A stretch of DNA of 64,000 bases from JALEFZ01 sp964564415 (GTDB taxonomy: Bacteria; Bacteroidota; Bacteroidia; J057). A program made the position numbers and the translations under genes. Under the pieces are notes generated by a model that searched no databases, had not been told where the DNA came from, and saw nothing but the letters and a program-made list of their open reading frames with translations. How positions within the stretch are numbered: position 1 is the stretch's first letter; each line of letters opens with the position of its first letter. The stretch is from positions 1-64,000 of the forward strand of contig CAZMAV010000007.1 of the NCBI GenBank assembly GCA_964564415.1. The letters run 5' to 3'. This document shows, piece after piece, positions 18,566 to 27,973 of this stretch.

Positions 18566-21500
18566 TTAGCGTCTGATTACGAGCTTACGCGTCCAATCTC
18601 CTTTTTTGGAGATTCCCCTTACGAGATAAATCTCGGCAGGTAGCTGGCTGATGTTCAGTACATCACTGCCTGTGGGGCGTTCAAGTTCCATGACTATTTG
18701 TCCCAACTTGTTGAGCAACTGGATGCGCTCAGCAGGAGCTTCTGTTTCTATGTGTAGCCACTCACTTGCGGGGTTGGGATACATCAACACTTGATCGAAG
18801 ACATATTCCTCATCGAGTGAAGTAGCGATACACTGGCCAAATGGATAGGGATCATCTGCCTCTGCATTGGTACTAAGTCCGGAAAACTCATCCAGGTCAC
18901 CAAAGTCCCAATTGTCAAGAACAAAAACCGTATCGGGTCCGGTACCTAGCTTGCGGTGCGTCCAGCTCAGGCTATATTCCCATGCCGTCCCTGTACCATC
19001 CACATCTACCTCGCCAAAACGATCGATGACTTTTCCACTTTCAAAAATCTCGAAGGCATCGTCTCCATTGAAGTTGGTGGCTGATCCCTGATCGGTAAAC
19101 TCTGCACCAAAGCCAAAGAAGCTTCTGAATCCAGCCGTATCATTTGCCACAAAGAAACAGGTCCCGGCAGGAATAGAGACGGCGGGAAAGGTATATTCCT
19201 GTCCATCAGATCCTCCACCATTGTTGGCACAACCCAAACCAAAGAGGCTGAGGTTGGGGATGCTGTCCGTGGCGAGCAATTCAACTGCCTTGGGAACACC
19301 TCCAATGGGTCCATGTACAAGACCGATCAGTCTCAGGCTGCGGGTTAGAGGCGCATCGTTGTCAATGATCGTTACATTCAAGCTATCATTGGCGATGATA
19401 CCATTGACCGGATTAGAGATCTGAAGGGTAAAGAACTCCTGTGGCTCCTGGCTGGCATCATCTACAATCGAAATCTCTACTACCTGAGCTGTATCTGTTC
19501 CCGCAGGGAAGGTGATGGAAGTCGCCGAAACCAAAAAGTCGGTGGCATCGGCCGTTCCCGCTGAGTTACTCAGGCTGACAGTTACGTCCTGGTTGTTGGG
19601 ATTATCAACAAAGAAGGATATCTGCAGGGTACCTGCCGCTTCCCCGACAGTCAATTCCGCCGATTCAATGCCTATGATGGGAGCATTGACACAGGTATCC
19701 AGTATTCCGGGGCTACCAAAAACCTCCGTTCCGTCAAACAATTTTCCGGAGCTGGCCAATGCGCGCTGCCATTGAGAGCCATCGTTGTTGTTGGAATCGG
19801 GCTCGCAAAGGATGAGGGAGGGGCCAAGACCGTCTGCAGTTGCCGTCCAGGGAGAGGCATCGTCATAACGCACAGAATCGACCGTAACTCCAGCAGCATC
19901 TTTAAGCGTAATGGCTTCGCCCCCATTGTTCAACGATCCGGAAACCCACTGGTAAGCAGTTACACCCCAGAAGTTTTCCATGCCCAGGGAATCATCTGTG
20001 ATCAGAACGAGTTCGCCTGCATTCAGGGTGAAGCTAGGGAAGCTGAAGGTAACAGCGTCAGATATGCTGTATCCTGTCATGTCGATGGCCGAAGCCGTAT
20101 TGTTGTAGAATTCAATGTACTCCAAGTCGGTACCCGGGGTATTGTACATGATTTCGGTGATGACCAATTCCGTTGGTCCTCCAAGAGGTCCACAGGGGAT
20201 AGGCTGGTAGGCATCGACGGGATAGGGATCGACAGCCGCTGCATTGGTGCTAACCGTATCAAAGACACCCAGGGTGCCGATGGTCCAGTTGGCCAGTACG
20301 AAGTTGGAACTGTCTGGTCCGGTGGCACATTCGCGCTGGGCCCAGGTATCTACGTACTCCCAGGGTGTGCCTGTACCGTCGTTGTTGATTTCTCCAAAGA
20401 CATCGATCACCACTCCATTTTCGAACAGTTCGAAGGCATCATCCCCATTGAAGTTGTGGGCATCGCCGTTGGGATCGTAAAAATTGGCATCAAAGCCAAA
20501 GAAGTCGCGGAAAGTGGCAGAGTCGCGGGTAACATAAATCCTATCTCCCGTGCTGGCAGAAGCCGCCGGAAAATTCCATTCTACACTATCTGTCCCCCCC
20601 CCATTGTTGGCGCATCCTACACCATAGATGCTCAGGTCGGAAATATCATCCAGAACATAGTATTCAGATGATTTGACCTGGGCACTGCCGTAAATCACAC
20701 CTACAAGTACTAGCTTGGGTGTAGGAGCGGAAGGATTCAGTCCTTGTACAGGATAGGGAATGGGCAGGGCATTGTTGTTGCTCGCTCCAGGGATGACATT
20801 CAAACCTGAAAACTCCCAATTGGCCAAAACAAAGGTCGTATCATCGGGACCTGTGCTGTCCAAGCGATGTGCCCAGCCTCCGGTATATTCCCAAGGCTGA
20901 CCTGTACCATCCACATTGATGTCGCCAAAGACATCTACCACGCTTCCATCCTTGTACAACTCAAAAGCATCATCCCCATTGAAGTTGTGGGCACCAGGAT
21001 TTGACTCATAAAAGTCGGCATCAAAGCCAAAGAAGTTGCGAAAAAAAGCGGAATCCCTCGCTACATAAATGCGATCTCCAGCGTTAGCAGAGACCGCAGG
21101 GAAAGTGTATTCCTGTCCGTCGGTTCCCCCCCCATTGTTGGCCGTTCCAACGCCATAAATGCTCAGGTCGGAAATATTGGCTAGCACTTCGTACTCGGTC
21201 GCCTTGAAAGGCACATCTCCACTGATCAGGCCCTTGATGACCATCTCGCTCCCTGGACTTGGATTTCCGCCACAATTGGCCACATAGGTAGCAGTTGGGT
21301 AGGGGGTGGGTGAGGTAGCATTGGAAGTCTGGTTGTCAAATACATTGATGCCACTGTAGGTCCAGTTGGCCTGAACAAAAGTCGTCCCGTCGGGGCCAGT
21401 CTGATCAACCCGCTTGACCCAGCCATCGGTGTATTCCCAGGGTGTGCCGGTACCGTCGTTGTTGATATCTCCAAAGACATCTATGACAACCGAATCCTTG

Positions 21501-21904
21501 AACAACTCAAAGGCGTCGTCTCCATTGAAATTACAAGCAGCTCCTCCATCCTCATAGTCGGCACCAAAGCCCATGAAGATGCGAAACTGCGCTGTGTCAT
21601 TGGCTACATAGATGGTCGCTCCTGCTGCCACAGACACAGCTGGAAAGGTATATTCTATGCCATTTGTTCCGTTGCCATTGTTGGCAGATCCAATTCCATA
21701 AATGCTAAGATCAGTAATGGCATTGATGGCATACAATTCGACAAATTTGGGCCTTCCCATGAAAGGACCATCTCCAAGGCCTACAATAAGCAGGTCTTCA
21801 TTACAATTGGTTTGGGTGCCTGTTGGGATGGGGTTGGCCCAAAGGGAGGGGATCATCCACAGAAAACACACACACAACACTGGAAAGTAGCGTAGTCTAT
21901 TCAT
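18566..21904 (-). CDS. T9SS-secreted repeat protein with lamin-tail and Calx-beta domains
   Basis: A 1112-aa secreted protein. After a signal peptide come three similar ~170-residue repeats (about 37-205, 220-385, 395-560), each with 'DLSIYG.G.ANNG', 'YTFPAVS', 'FNGDDAFEL' and 'DVFG.IN.DGTG.PWEY' blocks. A lamin-tail-like domain follows (~578-690, 'ELVITEIMYNTPGTDLEYIE'), then a Calx-beta domain (~741-850), a fourth copy of the repeat (~853-1020) and a C-terminal T9SS sorting domain (~1036-1112, 'VLMYPNPASEWLHI'). No catalytic motif is evident; the repeats are themselves lamin-tail-like and probably structural or adhesive. It lies upstream of susC, separated by a hairpin. Confidence 0.9.
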   Translation of the reverse strand: MNRLRYFPVLCVCFLWMIPSLWANPIPTGTQTNCNEDLLIVGLGDGPFMGRPKFVELYAINAITDLSIYGIGSANNGNGTNGIEYTFPAVSVAAGATIYVANDTAQFRIFMGFGADYEDGGAACNFNGDDAFELFKDSVVIDVFGDINNDGTGTPWEYTDGWVKRVDQTGPDGTTFVQANWTYSGINVFDNQTSNATSPTPYPTATYVANCGGNPSPGSEMVIKGLISGDVPFKATEYEVLANISDLSIYGVGTANNGGGTDGQEYTFPAVSANAGDRIYVARDSAFFRNFFGFDADFYESNPGAHNFNGDDAFELYKDGSVVDVFGDINVDGTGQPWEYTGGWAHRLDSTGPDDTTFVLANWEFSGLNVIPGASNNNALPIPYPVQGLNPSAPTPKLVLVGVIYGSAQVKSSEYYVLDDISDLSIYGVGCANNGGGTDSVEWNFPAASASTGDRIYVTRDSATFRDFFGFDANFYDPNGDAHNFNGDDAFELFENGVVIDVFGEINNDGTGTPWEYVDTWAQRECATGPDSSNFVLANWTIGTLGVFDTVSTNAAAVDPYPVDAYQPIPCGPLGGPTELVITEIMYNTPGTDLEYIEFYNNTASAIDMTGYSISDAVTFSFPSFTLNAGELVLITDDSLGMENFWGVTAYQWVSGSLNNGGEAITLKDAAGVTVDSVRYDDASPWTATADGLGPSLILCEPDSNNNDGSQWQRALASSGKLFDGTEVFGSPGILDTCVNAPIIGIESAELTVGEAAGTLQISFFVDNPNNQDVTVSLSNSAGTADATDFLVSATSITFPAGTDTAQVVEISIVDDASQEPQEFFTLQISNPVNGIIANDSLNVTIIDNDAPLTRSLRLIGLVHGPIGGVPKAVELLATDSIPNLSLFGLGCANNGGGSDGQEYTFPAVSIPAGTCFFVANDTAGFRSFFGFGAEFTDQGSATNFNGDDAFEIFESGKVIDRFGEVDVDGTGTAWEYSLSWTHRKLGTGPDTVFVLDNWDFGDLDEFSGLSTNAEADDPYPFGQCIATSLDEEYVFDQVLMYPNPASEWLHIETEAPAERIQLLNKLGQIVMELERPTGSDVLNISQLPAEIYLVRGISKKGDWTRKLVIRR

Positions 21905-21946
21905 AAAATTTTGGTTTTGGTGTAAGCATACAGAAATTCTTTTCTT

Positions 21947-23443
21947 CTATTTTTTTATCCACTCCACCGGAAATGAAAAGGGATCAAATCCCCAAATGAT
22001 AGGAAGCAGAAAGAAAGTGATCAGCGAAAGCAAAATGATGGATATGATATTCATCCAGATTCCCACCCTGACCATCTCTATTATTTTCAGGTAACCCGAT
22101 CCAAACACAACCGCATTGGGTGGGGTAGCTACGGGCAACATAAACGCGCAGGAAGCTGCCACCGTAGCACCGACCAGCAGGACAAAGGGATGCACATCTA
22201 TTCCCATGGCCAGTGGTGCCAATATAGGTAAAAGCATGGCGGTAGTAGCGAGGTTGGAAGTTATTTCCGTCAGGAAGTTGACAGCTGCTACCAGCAGGAA
22301 AAGCAAAACGATCAGCGAAACTCCACCCATCAGAGCCATTTGTCCTCCGATCCACTCGGCCAGGCCGCTGGCCTTGAATCCCTGCGCCAGGGCCAACCCC
22401 CCACCAAAGAGGAGCAGGATGCCCCAGGGAAGTTTTACTGCCTCTTCCCAGGTAACCAGGGCCCGCTTCTTGTCCGAAGAGGCCGGAAGCACAAAAAGGA
22501 CAATACCTGCTATGACGGCAATGATGGTGTCATCAATGGCCGGAATGAATTGTGCCAATAGGTATTTGCGGCTGATCCATGCAATGCCCGTACAGACAAA
22601 TACGGTCAGTACCCATTTTTCCTCATATGTAATCTTGCCCAACTGAGCAACCTGGCGATCGATCTCGGCTTTTCCTCCGGGAAAGGATTTTTGCTTAAAC
22701 TTGAAGGCAAAGTTGGTCAGGTAGCCCCAACAGATAAAGAGCAGACCTATGGATATGGGCAGACCAAAAATGATCCATCTGGTGAAGCTGATCTCTATGC
22801 CATAGAGTTCCTGAACAATCCCCGCCAGTACAAGGTTGGGAGGCGTACCAATTAGGGTGGCCATTCCTCCGATAGAGGCACTATAGGCAATGGCCAGCAT
22901 TAGGGCCTTGCCAAAGATTTTGTTTTCATCTTCGATGGTATCTGGGTTGTCCCTCAGTTGGGCAACAATGGCCATGCCTATGGGCATCATCATAACTGAA
23001 GTAGCCGTGTTGGATATCCACATGGACAGTAAGGCTGTGGCGACCATGAATCCCAGGATGATCAACTTCACCTCTGTTCCGATGATGCTGATGATGGCCA
23101 GGGCAATTCTTTTGTGAAGGTTCCAGCGTTCGATGGCAATGGCTAGGATAAATCCACCGATGTAGAGAAAGATGTATTTATGGCCAAAGGAAGCCGTCGT
23201 CTCACTCAGTCCCAACCCTCCCGTTAGAGGGAAGAGAATGATGGGCAAAAGGGAAGTGATGGCAATGGGTACAGCCTCGGTGATCCACCACACGGCAATC
23301 CAGAGGGTCGTGGCCAGTACGACATTTGCCTGTGGATTTAAGCCTTCGGGATGAAAAAAGCTCAAGCAAAGGCCAAAGAGCAGAGGTCCAAGGATCAGGC
23401 CCGTGGTTTTGGTATTTGAAAAAACCGGCGAAAATGAAGCCAT
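21947..23443 (-). CDS. DASS/SLC13-family sodium-coupled anion or dicarboxylate transporter
   Basis: A 498-aa inner-membrane protein with about 11-12 membrane segments. It carries the two inverted-repeat ion-site motifs of the DASS family: 'SNTATSVMMMPIG' near residue 145 and 'TSNLATTAMLLP' near 410. The hairpin motif 'GGMATLIGTPPNLVLAG' lies near 195. Members import dicarboxylates, citrate or sulfate with sodium; the substrate cannot be assigned from sequence. It starts 6 bases after the SGNH hydrolase gene, so the two are probably co-transcribed, and it may take up small acids released from the locus substrate (inference). Confidence 0.9.
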   Translation of the reverse strand: MASFSPVFSNTKTTGLILGPLLFGLCLSFFHPEGLNPQANVVLATTLWIAVWWITEAVPIAITSLLPIILFPLTGGLGLSETTASFGHKYIFLYIGGFILAIAIERWNLHKRIALAIISIIGTEVKLIILGFMVATALLSMWISNTATSVMMMPIGMAIVAQLRDNPDTIEDENKIFGKALMLAIAYSASIGGMATLIGTPPNLVLAGIVQELYGIEISFTRWIIFGLPISIGLLFICWGYLTNFAFKFKQKSFPGGKAEIDRQVAQLGKITYEEKWVLTVFVCTGIAWISRKYLLAQFIPAIDDTIIAVIAGIVLFVLPASSDKKRALVTWEEAVKLPWGILLLFGGGLALAQGFKASGLAEWIGGQMALMGGVSLIVLLFLLVAAVNFLTEITSNLATTAMLLPILAPLAMGIDVHPFVLLVGATVAASCAFMLPVATPPNAVVFGSGYLKIIEMVRVGIWMNIISIILLSLITFFLLPIIWGFDPFSFPVEWIKK

Positions 23444-23449
23444 AAATCC

Positions 23450-24211
23450 TTATCGTTTGTTGAATTTTTCGACAATTTCCTCCGCCACTTTTTGACAGAA
23501 TAATGCATTTTCCTTGGATTGAATATTGAGATATAGGGCATCTCCATTTTCATCCTTTCCAATTATTCTATGAGCCAGTCCCAGCGGACTTTTTCCCGTC
23601 AGTACTTTGTAGAATACACAAGCCGTGAGGTAAGTCCCCAGTGGGGACGGATGGCTCTGATCCTCGTCGTACAAAGGAAAGCCTGGGCGTAGTTCGCGGG
23701 CCCTTTGCCACGCCAGACCCGCGGGTACGATTGTAGCACCCGTTTCTTTTTCCAGTTTGATGTATTGCTCGGCAATGGGCCCCTGCATGTAGGGATCATA
23801 CTCCCTGGCCCAGGTCATGTACAGAAAAACTTTTGCTCCCTGGTCTTCGGCAAGATCTGCCAGCAATTTTCCAAAATAAAGGAGGCTATCAGGAGCATCT
23901 ATGGCCCTGCGGCTATGGTCCTGAAGGATGACCACCTCAAATTTTCCGCTTTCAATTCTTTGTTTGGACCTGAGCTTTTTTTCTCCTCTCCAATGCTGGC
24001 GAAGGTTGGTCCCCCCCGCGGTAGAATGCACACATTCCAGTTGGGTATCATTTGCTTTGGAGAGTACTTCTACGGACTGAGCCAGGTTCCAGAAATAGGT
24101 GTAGCTGTTTCCAACAAACAGCACATCAGTTGGGCTGGCATCCTGACCCCTGAGCAAAGAAGCCAGCACCATCAATAGAATTAACAGATATATCCTGAGC
24201 CGGAAATCCAT
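23450..24211 (-). CDS. Exported SGNH/GDSL-type hydrolase
   Basis: A 253-aa protein with an N-terminal signal segment ('YLLILLMVLASLLRG') and SGNH features: block I 'VLFVGNSYTYFW' near residue 30 (Ser nucleophile), a 'GGTNLRQHW' segment with the oxyanion Gly, 'VILQDHSRRA' near 95, and the C-terminal Asp-x-x-His in 'EDQSHPSPLG' near 185. Probably an esterase or deacetylase acting on carbohydrate or lipid esters in the periplasm. It is the first gene of the minus-strand run to the SusCD region and has a TATCTTTG promoter element upstream. Confidence 0.85.
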   Translation of the reverse strand: MDFRLRIYLLILLMVLASLLRGQDASPTDVLFVGNSYTYFWNLAQSVEVLSKANDTQLECVHSTAGGTNLRQHWRGEKKLRSKQRIESGKFEVVILQDHSRRAIDAPDSLLYFGKLLADLAEDQGAKVFLYMTWAREYDPYMQGPIAEQYIKLEKETGATIVPAGLAWQRARELRPGFPLYDEDQSHPSPLGTYLTACVFYKVLTGKSPLGLAHRIIGKDENGDALYLNIQSKENALFCQKVAEEIVEKFNKR

Positions 24212-24278
24212 AAGCAGTAGTTAGTAGTAGAAAAAGGATACGACGGCTACAGCAAGCTGTCAAAGAAACTTTGCTGTA

Positions 24279-24286
24279 CAAAGATA
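24279..24286 (-). promoter_or_regulatory. Bacteroidota-type -7 element (TATCTTTG)
   Basis: On the minus strand this reads TATCTTTG, an exact TAnnTTTG match about 68 bases upstream of the SGNH hydrolase start at 24211. No convincing -33 TTG is seen at the expected spacing. Confidence 0.45.
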
Positions 24287-24417
24287 ATTTTTAAGACTGA
24301 CTGTGTTTATTAAATTAATGGGAAATTGAAAAGAGATTCAAGGCATTAGGAACCAGATTCCACTTATTTACAGTTTTTTATACCCGTTTACACTTCTTGC
24401 AGAGGAGATATAGCTCA

Positions 24418-25602
24418 ATGGAAGACTCGCTGAAAGACAAATTCATTTCTAAGTTAGAAGAAAAGTATGGCCGCTGGAACAAGATAACTTCCAGGTTCGG
24501 GACCACCTCATTTGGCGCTATTTCCAAGGATTTGAGCATCAGCTCCAGCCAGTTTTCCAAACTCATCTCCGGCACTGCCACCGAGGGCATGTACCAGCGA
24601 TCCATCGAAAACATCAACCGCCTCATCCAACGAGATAGCATCAGGGAAGAGTTGCAGCGGGTACAGGCCGAAAAGGATGAAATGGCCGAGCAGTTCCAGA
24701 AGGCCCAAAAGCGGGGAAACCGCAAGCTTGCCCTTATGGGCTTTGGAGTATTTGTGGCACTTCTGCTTGGTCTGGGTTCGATGTACCTAGTCAATTTTTA
24801 CAGCAACAAGGAAAAAGGCATACAGGAAGAGAGCCAACATCCACTTTCTACTTTCTTTGATCTGGAGTTCAATGCCAATTCCAACTCGCCCTATGTCGAT
24901 CCCATCGAAGTGCAGGAGTTTTGCCCATGCAGTGCCTATGAGGGAAGTTGGGCGCTCAACAAACCCTACAAGCTACCCATCCCTGGCAACCGCAAACCAG
25001 GAGTCTATTACCTGGCAAAAAGTGCCGACGTACGGATCAAGTGCAGCCACTTCGATACCCTGAATGTCGGAAAAGGACGGGTGCTGATGGGTTATGAGTA
25101 CCTGATCAATGAAATATGGGTGGATACCAAGATGACTCCTCTCTCCCCTACCTACTTTGACAAGGAAAGCAAAAGCTTTACAGCAGAGTTTGAGCAGCTT
25201 TCCTTCGAAACCCAACCCCAATTCAAAAAGGTAGCAAGCATTCATTCCTTCTTCATCGACAAATTTGAAATCTACGAGGACGTCATCATCCGCAAGGGGG
25301 AGCCCTGTGGACGGTATGCCTCCGACATCAACCACAAACTGGCAGAAGAGTACGAAATAGACATCCGATTTTTGCTGGAATATGTGCTGGGAGACATGAC
25401 GACAACCAGGTGTGCCCCGGCTCCCAACCCTTTCTGCGATCCCAATACCCTTCAGGAAAAAGAAAGCGTCATCAATTTTGACTGCATTTACACCATCCAC
25501 ATCGAAAACCTGGGAATGGGTGGGGGCTATCCCTACCAAAAAGGCTATCGCCTCGAAAAACAAAACTACATGGATAATTTGACCTGCAGGTGCAAAGAGT
25601 AG
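24418..25602 (+). CDS. Membrane-tethered helix-turn-helix protein with Cys-rich exterior domain
   Basis: A 394-aa protein; ATG 24418 is supported by an AGAGGAGA ribosome-binding site 8 bases upstream. Residues 1-70 look like an XRE/lambda-repressor-type helix-turn-helix ('ISKDLSISSSQFSKLISG'). Residues ~70-98 form a Glu/Gln/Lys coiled coil ('REELQRVQAEKDEMAEQF'), and residues ~103-123 a single membrane span. The remaining ~265 residues would face the periplasm and contain about nine cysteines in pairs ('FCPCS', 'NPFCDP', 'LTCRC'), so disulfides are likely. The topology suggests a ToxR/CadC-like one-component sensor (inference). The exterior domain is not recognised. Confidence 0.75.
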   Translation: MEDSLKDKFISKLEEKYGRWNKITSRFGTTSFGAISKDLSISSSQFSKLISGTATEGMYQRSIENINRLIQRDSIREELQRVQAEKDEMAEQFQKAQKRGNRKLALMGFGVFVALLLGLGSMYLVNFYSNKEKGIQEESQHPLSTFFDLEFNANSNSPYVDPIEVQEFCPCSAYEGSWALNKPYKLPIPGNRKPGVYYLAKSADVRIKCSHFDTLNVGKGRVLMGYEYLINEIWVDTKMTPLSPTYFDKESKSFTAEFEQLSFETQPQFKKVASIHSFFIDKFEIYEDVIIRKGEPCGRYASDINHKLAEEYEIDIRFLLEYVLGDMTTTRCAPAPNPFCDPNTLQEKESVINFDCIYTIHIENLGMGGGYPYQKGYRLEKQNYMDNLTCRCKE

Positions 25603-25671
25603 GCTCCCGGACCTGGGCAGTCAGGAATATTTTTCCCTTTCCATGTAATTCGTTCTTACCTTGAAAAAAGC

Positions 25672-26375
25672 TTGCTCGAACAAAACTCCCATGGGCTACT
25701 CTATCTACTTCCTACATACCCAGAACCAGAAAGCCGCCGATGTACGCAATTGGATGGCACAAAATCGGTAGGAGCCCTGTCCATGGATGTTGAAAAGTAT
25801 CAGATCGATGCCCTTATCTGCGCGGGATACAAATGGTTGCCGGGTCCCTACACGCTGGGATTGGCTTACATGGGCCCACATTTTCACCAGGGAATCCCCA
25901 TCAAGGAGTCCTGGATGAACCGCAGCAATGCCGAAGATTTTTTCAATCTGACCACCTACGACCCTGTGTACAGGCTAGGGGCAGGAAGGTTCAGCATGGA
26001 CCCAAGCAGCAATTTCCTTTCATGCCCATGCTACACGCTGCCCTCAAACAATTGAATCAATGGACGGCTGAAAGCATACAGGCCTATGCCGCTCAACTCA
26101 TTCGACCCTTGATTGCTTACCTCGAAAACGAGGGTGCCCATCTGGAAGAATCAGCCTATTTCTCCCCACATCTTTTTGGACTTTCCCTGCCCCAACAAAC
26201 AGACGAGCGCATCTTTCATCAGGAACTCGCCTACCGCCGAATTTATATTTCCGTCAGGGGACCATCTCTCCGCATCTCGGTCAATGTCTTCCATGACGAA
26301 GAGGACATTGGGCCATTGATCCAGGCCATTGAACAGAGCAGGAATGCCAAGGGCTTGTCAACCTCCCACAGTTGA
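25672..26375 (+). pseudogene. Decayed class V-fold PLP-dependent aminotransferase gene
   Basis: The C-terminal two-thirds of a class V aminotransferase-like protein is visible in two frames. The first frame holds 'DGTKSVGALSMDVE', then the PLP-lysine region 'CAGYKWLPGPY', then 'ESWMNR' and 'ARFSMDPSSNF'-type residues. After a one-base loss near 26012 the next frame continues 'MPMLHAALKQLNQW' to a natural-looking end at 26375. The N-terminal ~170 residues (cofactor phosphate binding) are missing, with the join at about 25740. Non-functional. Confidence 0.85.
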
Positions 26376-26420
26376 GTCCTACACAACCCTGGATAAATAG
26401 ATTCCTGTATTTGGCCAGCT

Positions 26421-26884
26421 TTACATGAAGCCGCGCGCATACTGCCAGGGAACTTCTGGCTCAACATCCAATTCCTGGGCTGCCTGAAAGGCAAAGTAGG
26501 GGTTTCTCAAATACTCCCTTCCCATGACTGCCAGGTCGGACTCTCCCCTGGCGATAATCTCATTGGCCTGAGAGACCTGCGTGATCAAACCAACCGCTCC
26601 GATTTTGTGCCTGATTCCTTTTTGATTTTGGACGCAAAGGGCACCTGATAGCCAGGGCTAACCAGCGATTTATCCACCTGAACAAAACCTCCGCCAGAAA
26701 CCGGGATAGCTGCGCATCCGGAGATGATCAAGCCTGCTCCTCCTAGGGTGCGGCTACCCAGATGAACCATGTGCCAGTCATTGGCAAAACCATCTTCGCT
26801 GCTGTACTGCTGCATAGGCGAGACAGCGATGCGGTTGTTGAGTGCGAGGTCTCTGAGCTGAAGGGATTGAAAGATAGGCTTCAT
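26421..26884 (-). pseudogene. Internally deleted Old Yellow Enzyme-family (NADH:flavin oxidoreductase) gene
   Basis: The start (26884) carries the family N-terminus: 'NRIAVSPMQQYSSEDG' and 'NDWHMVHLGSRTLGGAGL'. Around 26700 it jumps directly into the family's C-terminal region ('SPGYQVPFASKIKKESG'), omitting about 200 residues of the FMN barrel. A one-base loss near 26610 shifts the frame, after which 'GAVGLITQVSQANEI', 'GESDLAVMGREYLRNPY' and the normal C-terminus to TAA at 26421 can be read. A YqjM-like enzyme was probably encoded originally. The internal deletion plus frameshift make it dead. Confidence 0.85.
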
Positions 26885-27013
26885 AGCTTTGACATTTAAG
26901 TTCTAGACAATAGTAAATGGAGTCAGGCGGCAAAACCAACTCTATCCTTCAGGCTGAAGAAAACAATTTGCGATTATCCTCTGACCCACTTTATTTGCCA
27001 AAAAACCTCTTTC

Positions 27014-27970
27014 ATGCTTGAATGGCTGCGTACCCTCAAAGCGACCTATGTGGTCAACAACCTGCTGAACTATTCCAAAATTGCCCACAACAAGGAGCTA
27101 TTTCAAAGGTATGGCATCAAACAACCCCTTGCCTGGCCCATCCGCAGCGAGGCCTTTGACCACCTACCTCAGGCCCTGCCCTGGATAGATGAGGTCAACA
27201 GCATCGAAGACCTGCAGCAGCATCCCAATTTTTCAGTCCTCAGCCAGGATTTTCAGAAACACGCCACCGACTGGTTTGAGCAGGGATACTTGATTTTCAG
27301 AAACTTTTTTTCCAAAGATGAGGTAATGGCCATCAATGAAGAGGTAGATGCCTTACTCCAAAAAGGAAAAGTCAAGCAGCGCCACAAAAACAAGATTTTC
27401 TTTGCCTATCGACAATCTGCCTTGCTGGAAGCGGTGGTGCGGAGGAATGAATTGGTGGAATTGATGTCTGCCCTAACGGGAAGGCAAATGTTTCCCTTTC
27501 AAAGCCTCAACTTCATCAAAGGAAGCCAACAAAAGGCACATTCGGACTCCATACACATGACCACCTACCCCAGGGCTTACCTAACGGCCATCTGGATTGC
27601 CCTGGAATCAGTAGATGACAATAATGGCCCCTTGTTTTACTATCCCGGCAGCCATCGACTGCCCTACGTCATGAACCCCGACTTTAACCACGGAGGAGAC
27701 CGCTTCCGCATAGGTAGACAGGCCAACAAACGATACGAAGAAAAGATCGCAGAGATTATAGAGGAGGAGGGATTAAAAAGCAAGACCTTCCACACCCAGC
27801 CCGGCGACCTCCTGATCTGGCACGCCAACCTCATCCACGGAGGGGATCCCATCGCCGATCCCGGCAGGACCCGAAAGAGCATGGTAGTCCATTATTTTGC
27901 GGAGGACGTCATTTGCTATCACGAACTGACCCAGCGCCTGGCCTTGCTACCAGCAGAACAATACCATTGA
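27014..27970 (+). CDS. Phytanoyl-CoA dioxygenase (PhyH)-family Fe(II)/2-oxoglutarate oxygenase
   Basis: A 318-aa cytoplasmic protein with the PhyH double-stranded beta-helix. The iron ligands are the His-x-Asp in 'KAHSDSIHM' near residue 178 and a distal His in 'LIHGGDP' near 277, followed by the 2-oxoglutarate-binding Arg in 'RTRKSMVVHYF'. A 'GPLFYYPGSHRLP' stretch near residue 213 is typical of the family. Substrates across the family range from lipids to small metabolites, so the substrate is unknown. It ends 3 bases from the convergently transcribed murF-alr gene. Confidence 0.9.
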   Translation: MLEWLRTLKATYVVNNLLNYSKIAHNKELFQRYGIKQPLAWPIRSEAFDHLPQALPWIDEVNSIEDLQQHPNFSVLSQDFQKHATDWFEQGYLIFRNFFSKDEVMAINEEVDALLQKGKVKQRHKNKIFFAYRQSALLEAVVRRNELVELMSALTGRQMFPFQSLNFIKGSQQKAHSDSIHMTTYPRAYLTAIWIALESVDDNNGPLFYYPGSHRLPYVMNPDFNHGGDRFRIGRQANKRYEEKIAEIIEEEGLKSKTFHTQPGDLLIWHANLIHGGDPIADPGRTRKSMVVHYFAEDVICYHELTQRLALLPAEQYH

Positions 27971-27973
27971 GCC

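Noticed and set aside
25691..25768. Short frame starting 'MGYSIYFLHTQNQKAADV' just before the aminotransferase remnant
   Set aside because: 26 codons with no recognised match; it could be a fragment of another decayed gene at the deletion join, but this cannot be supported.
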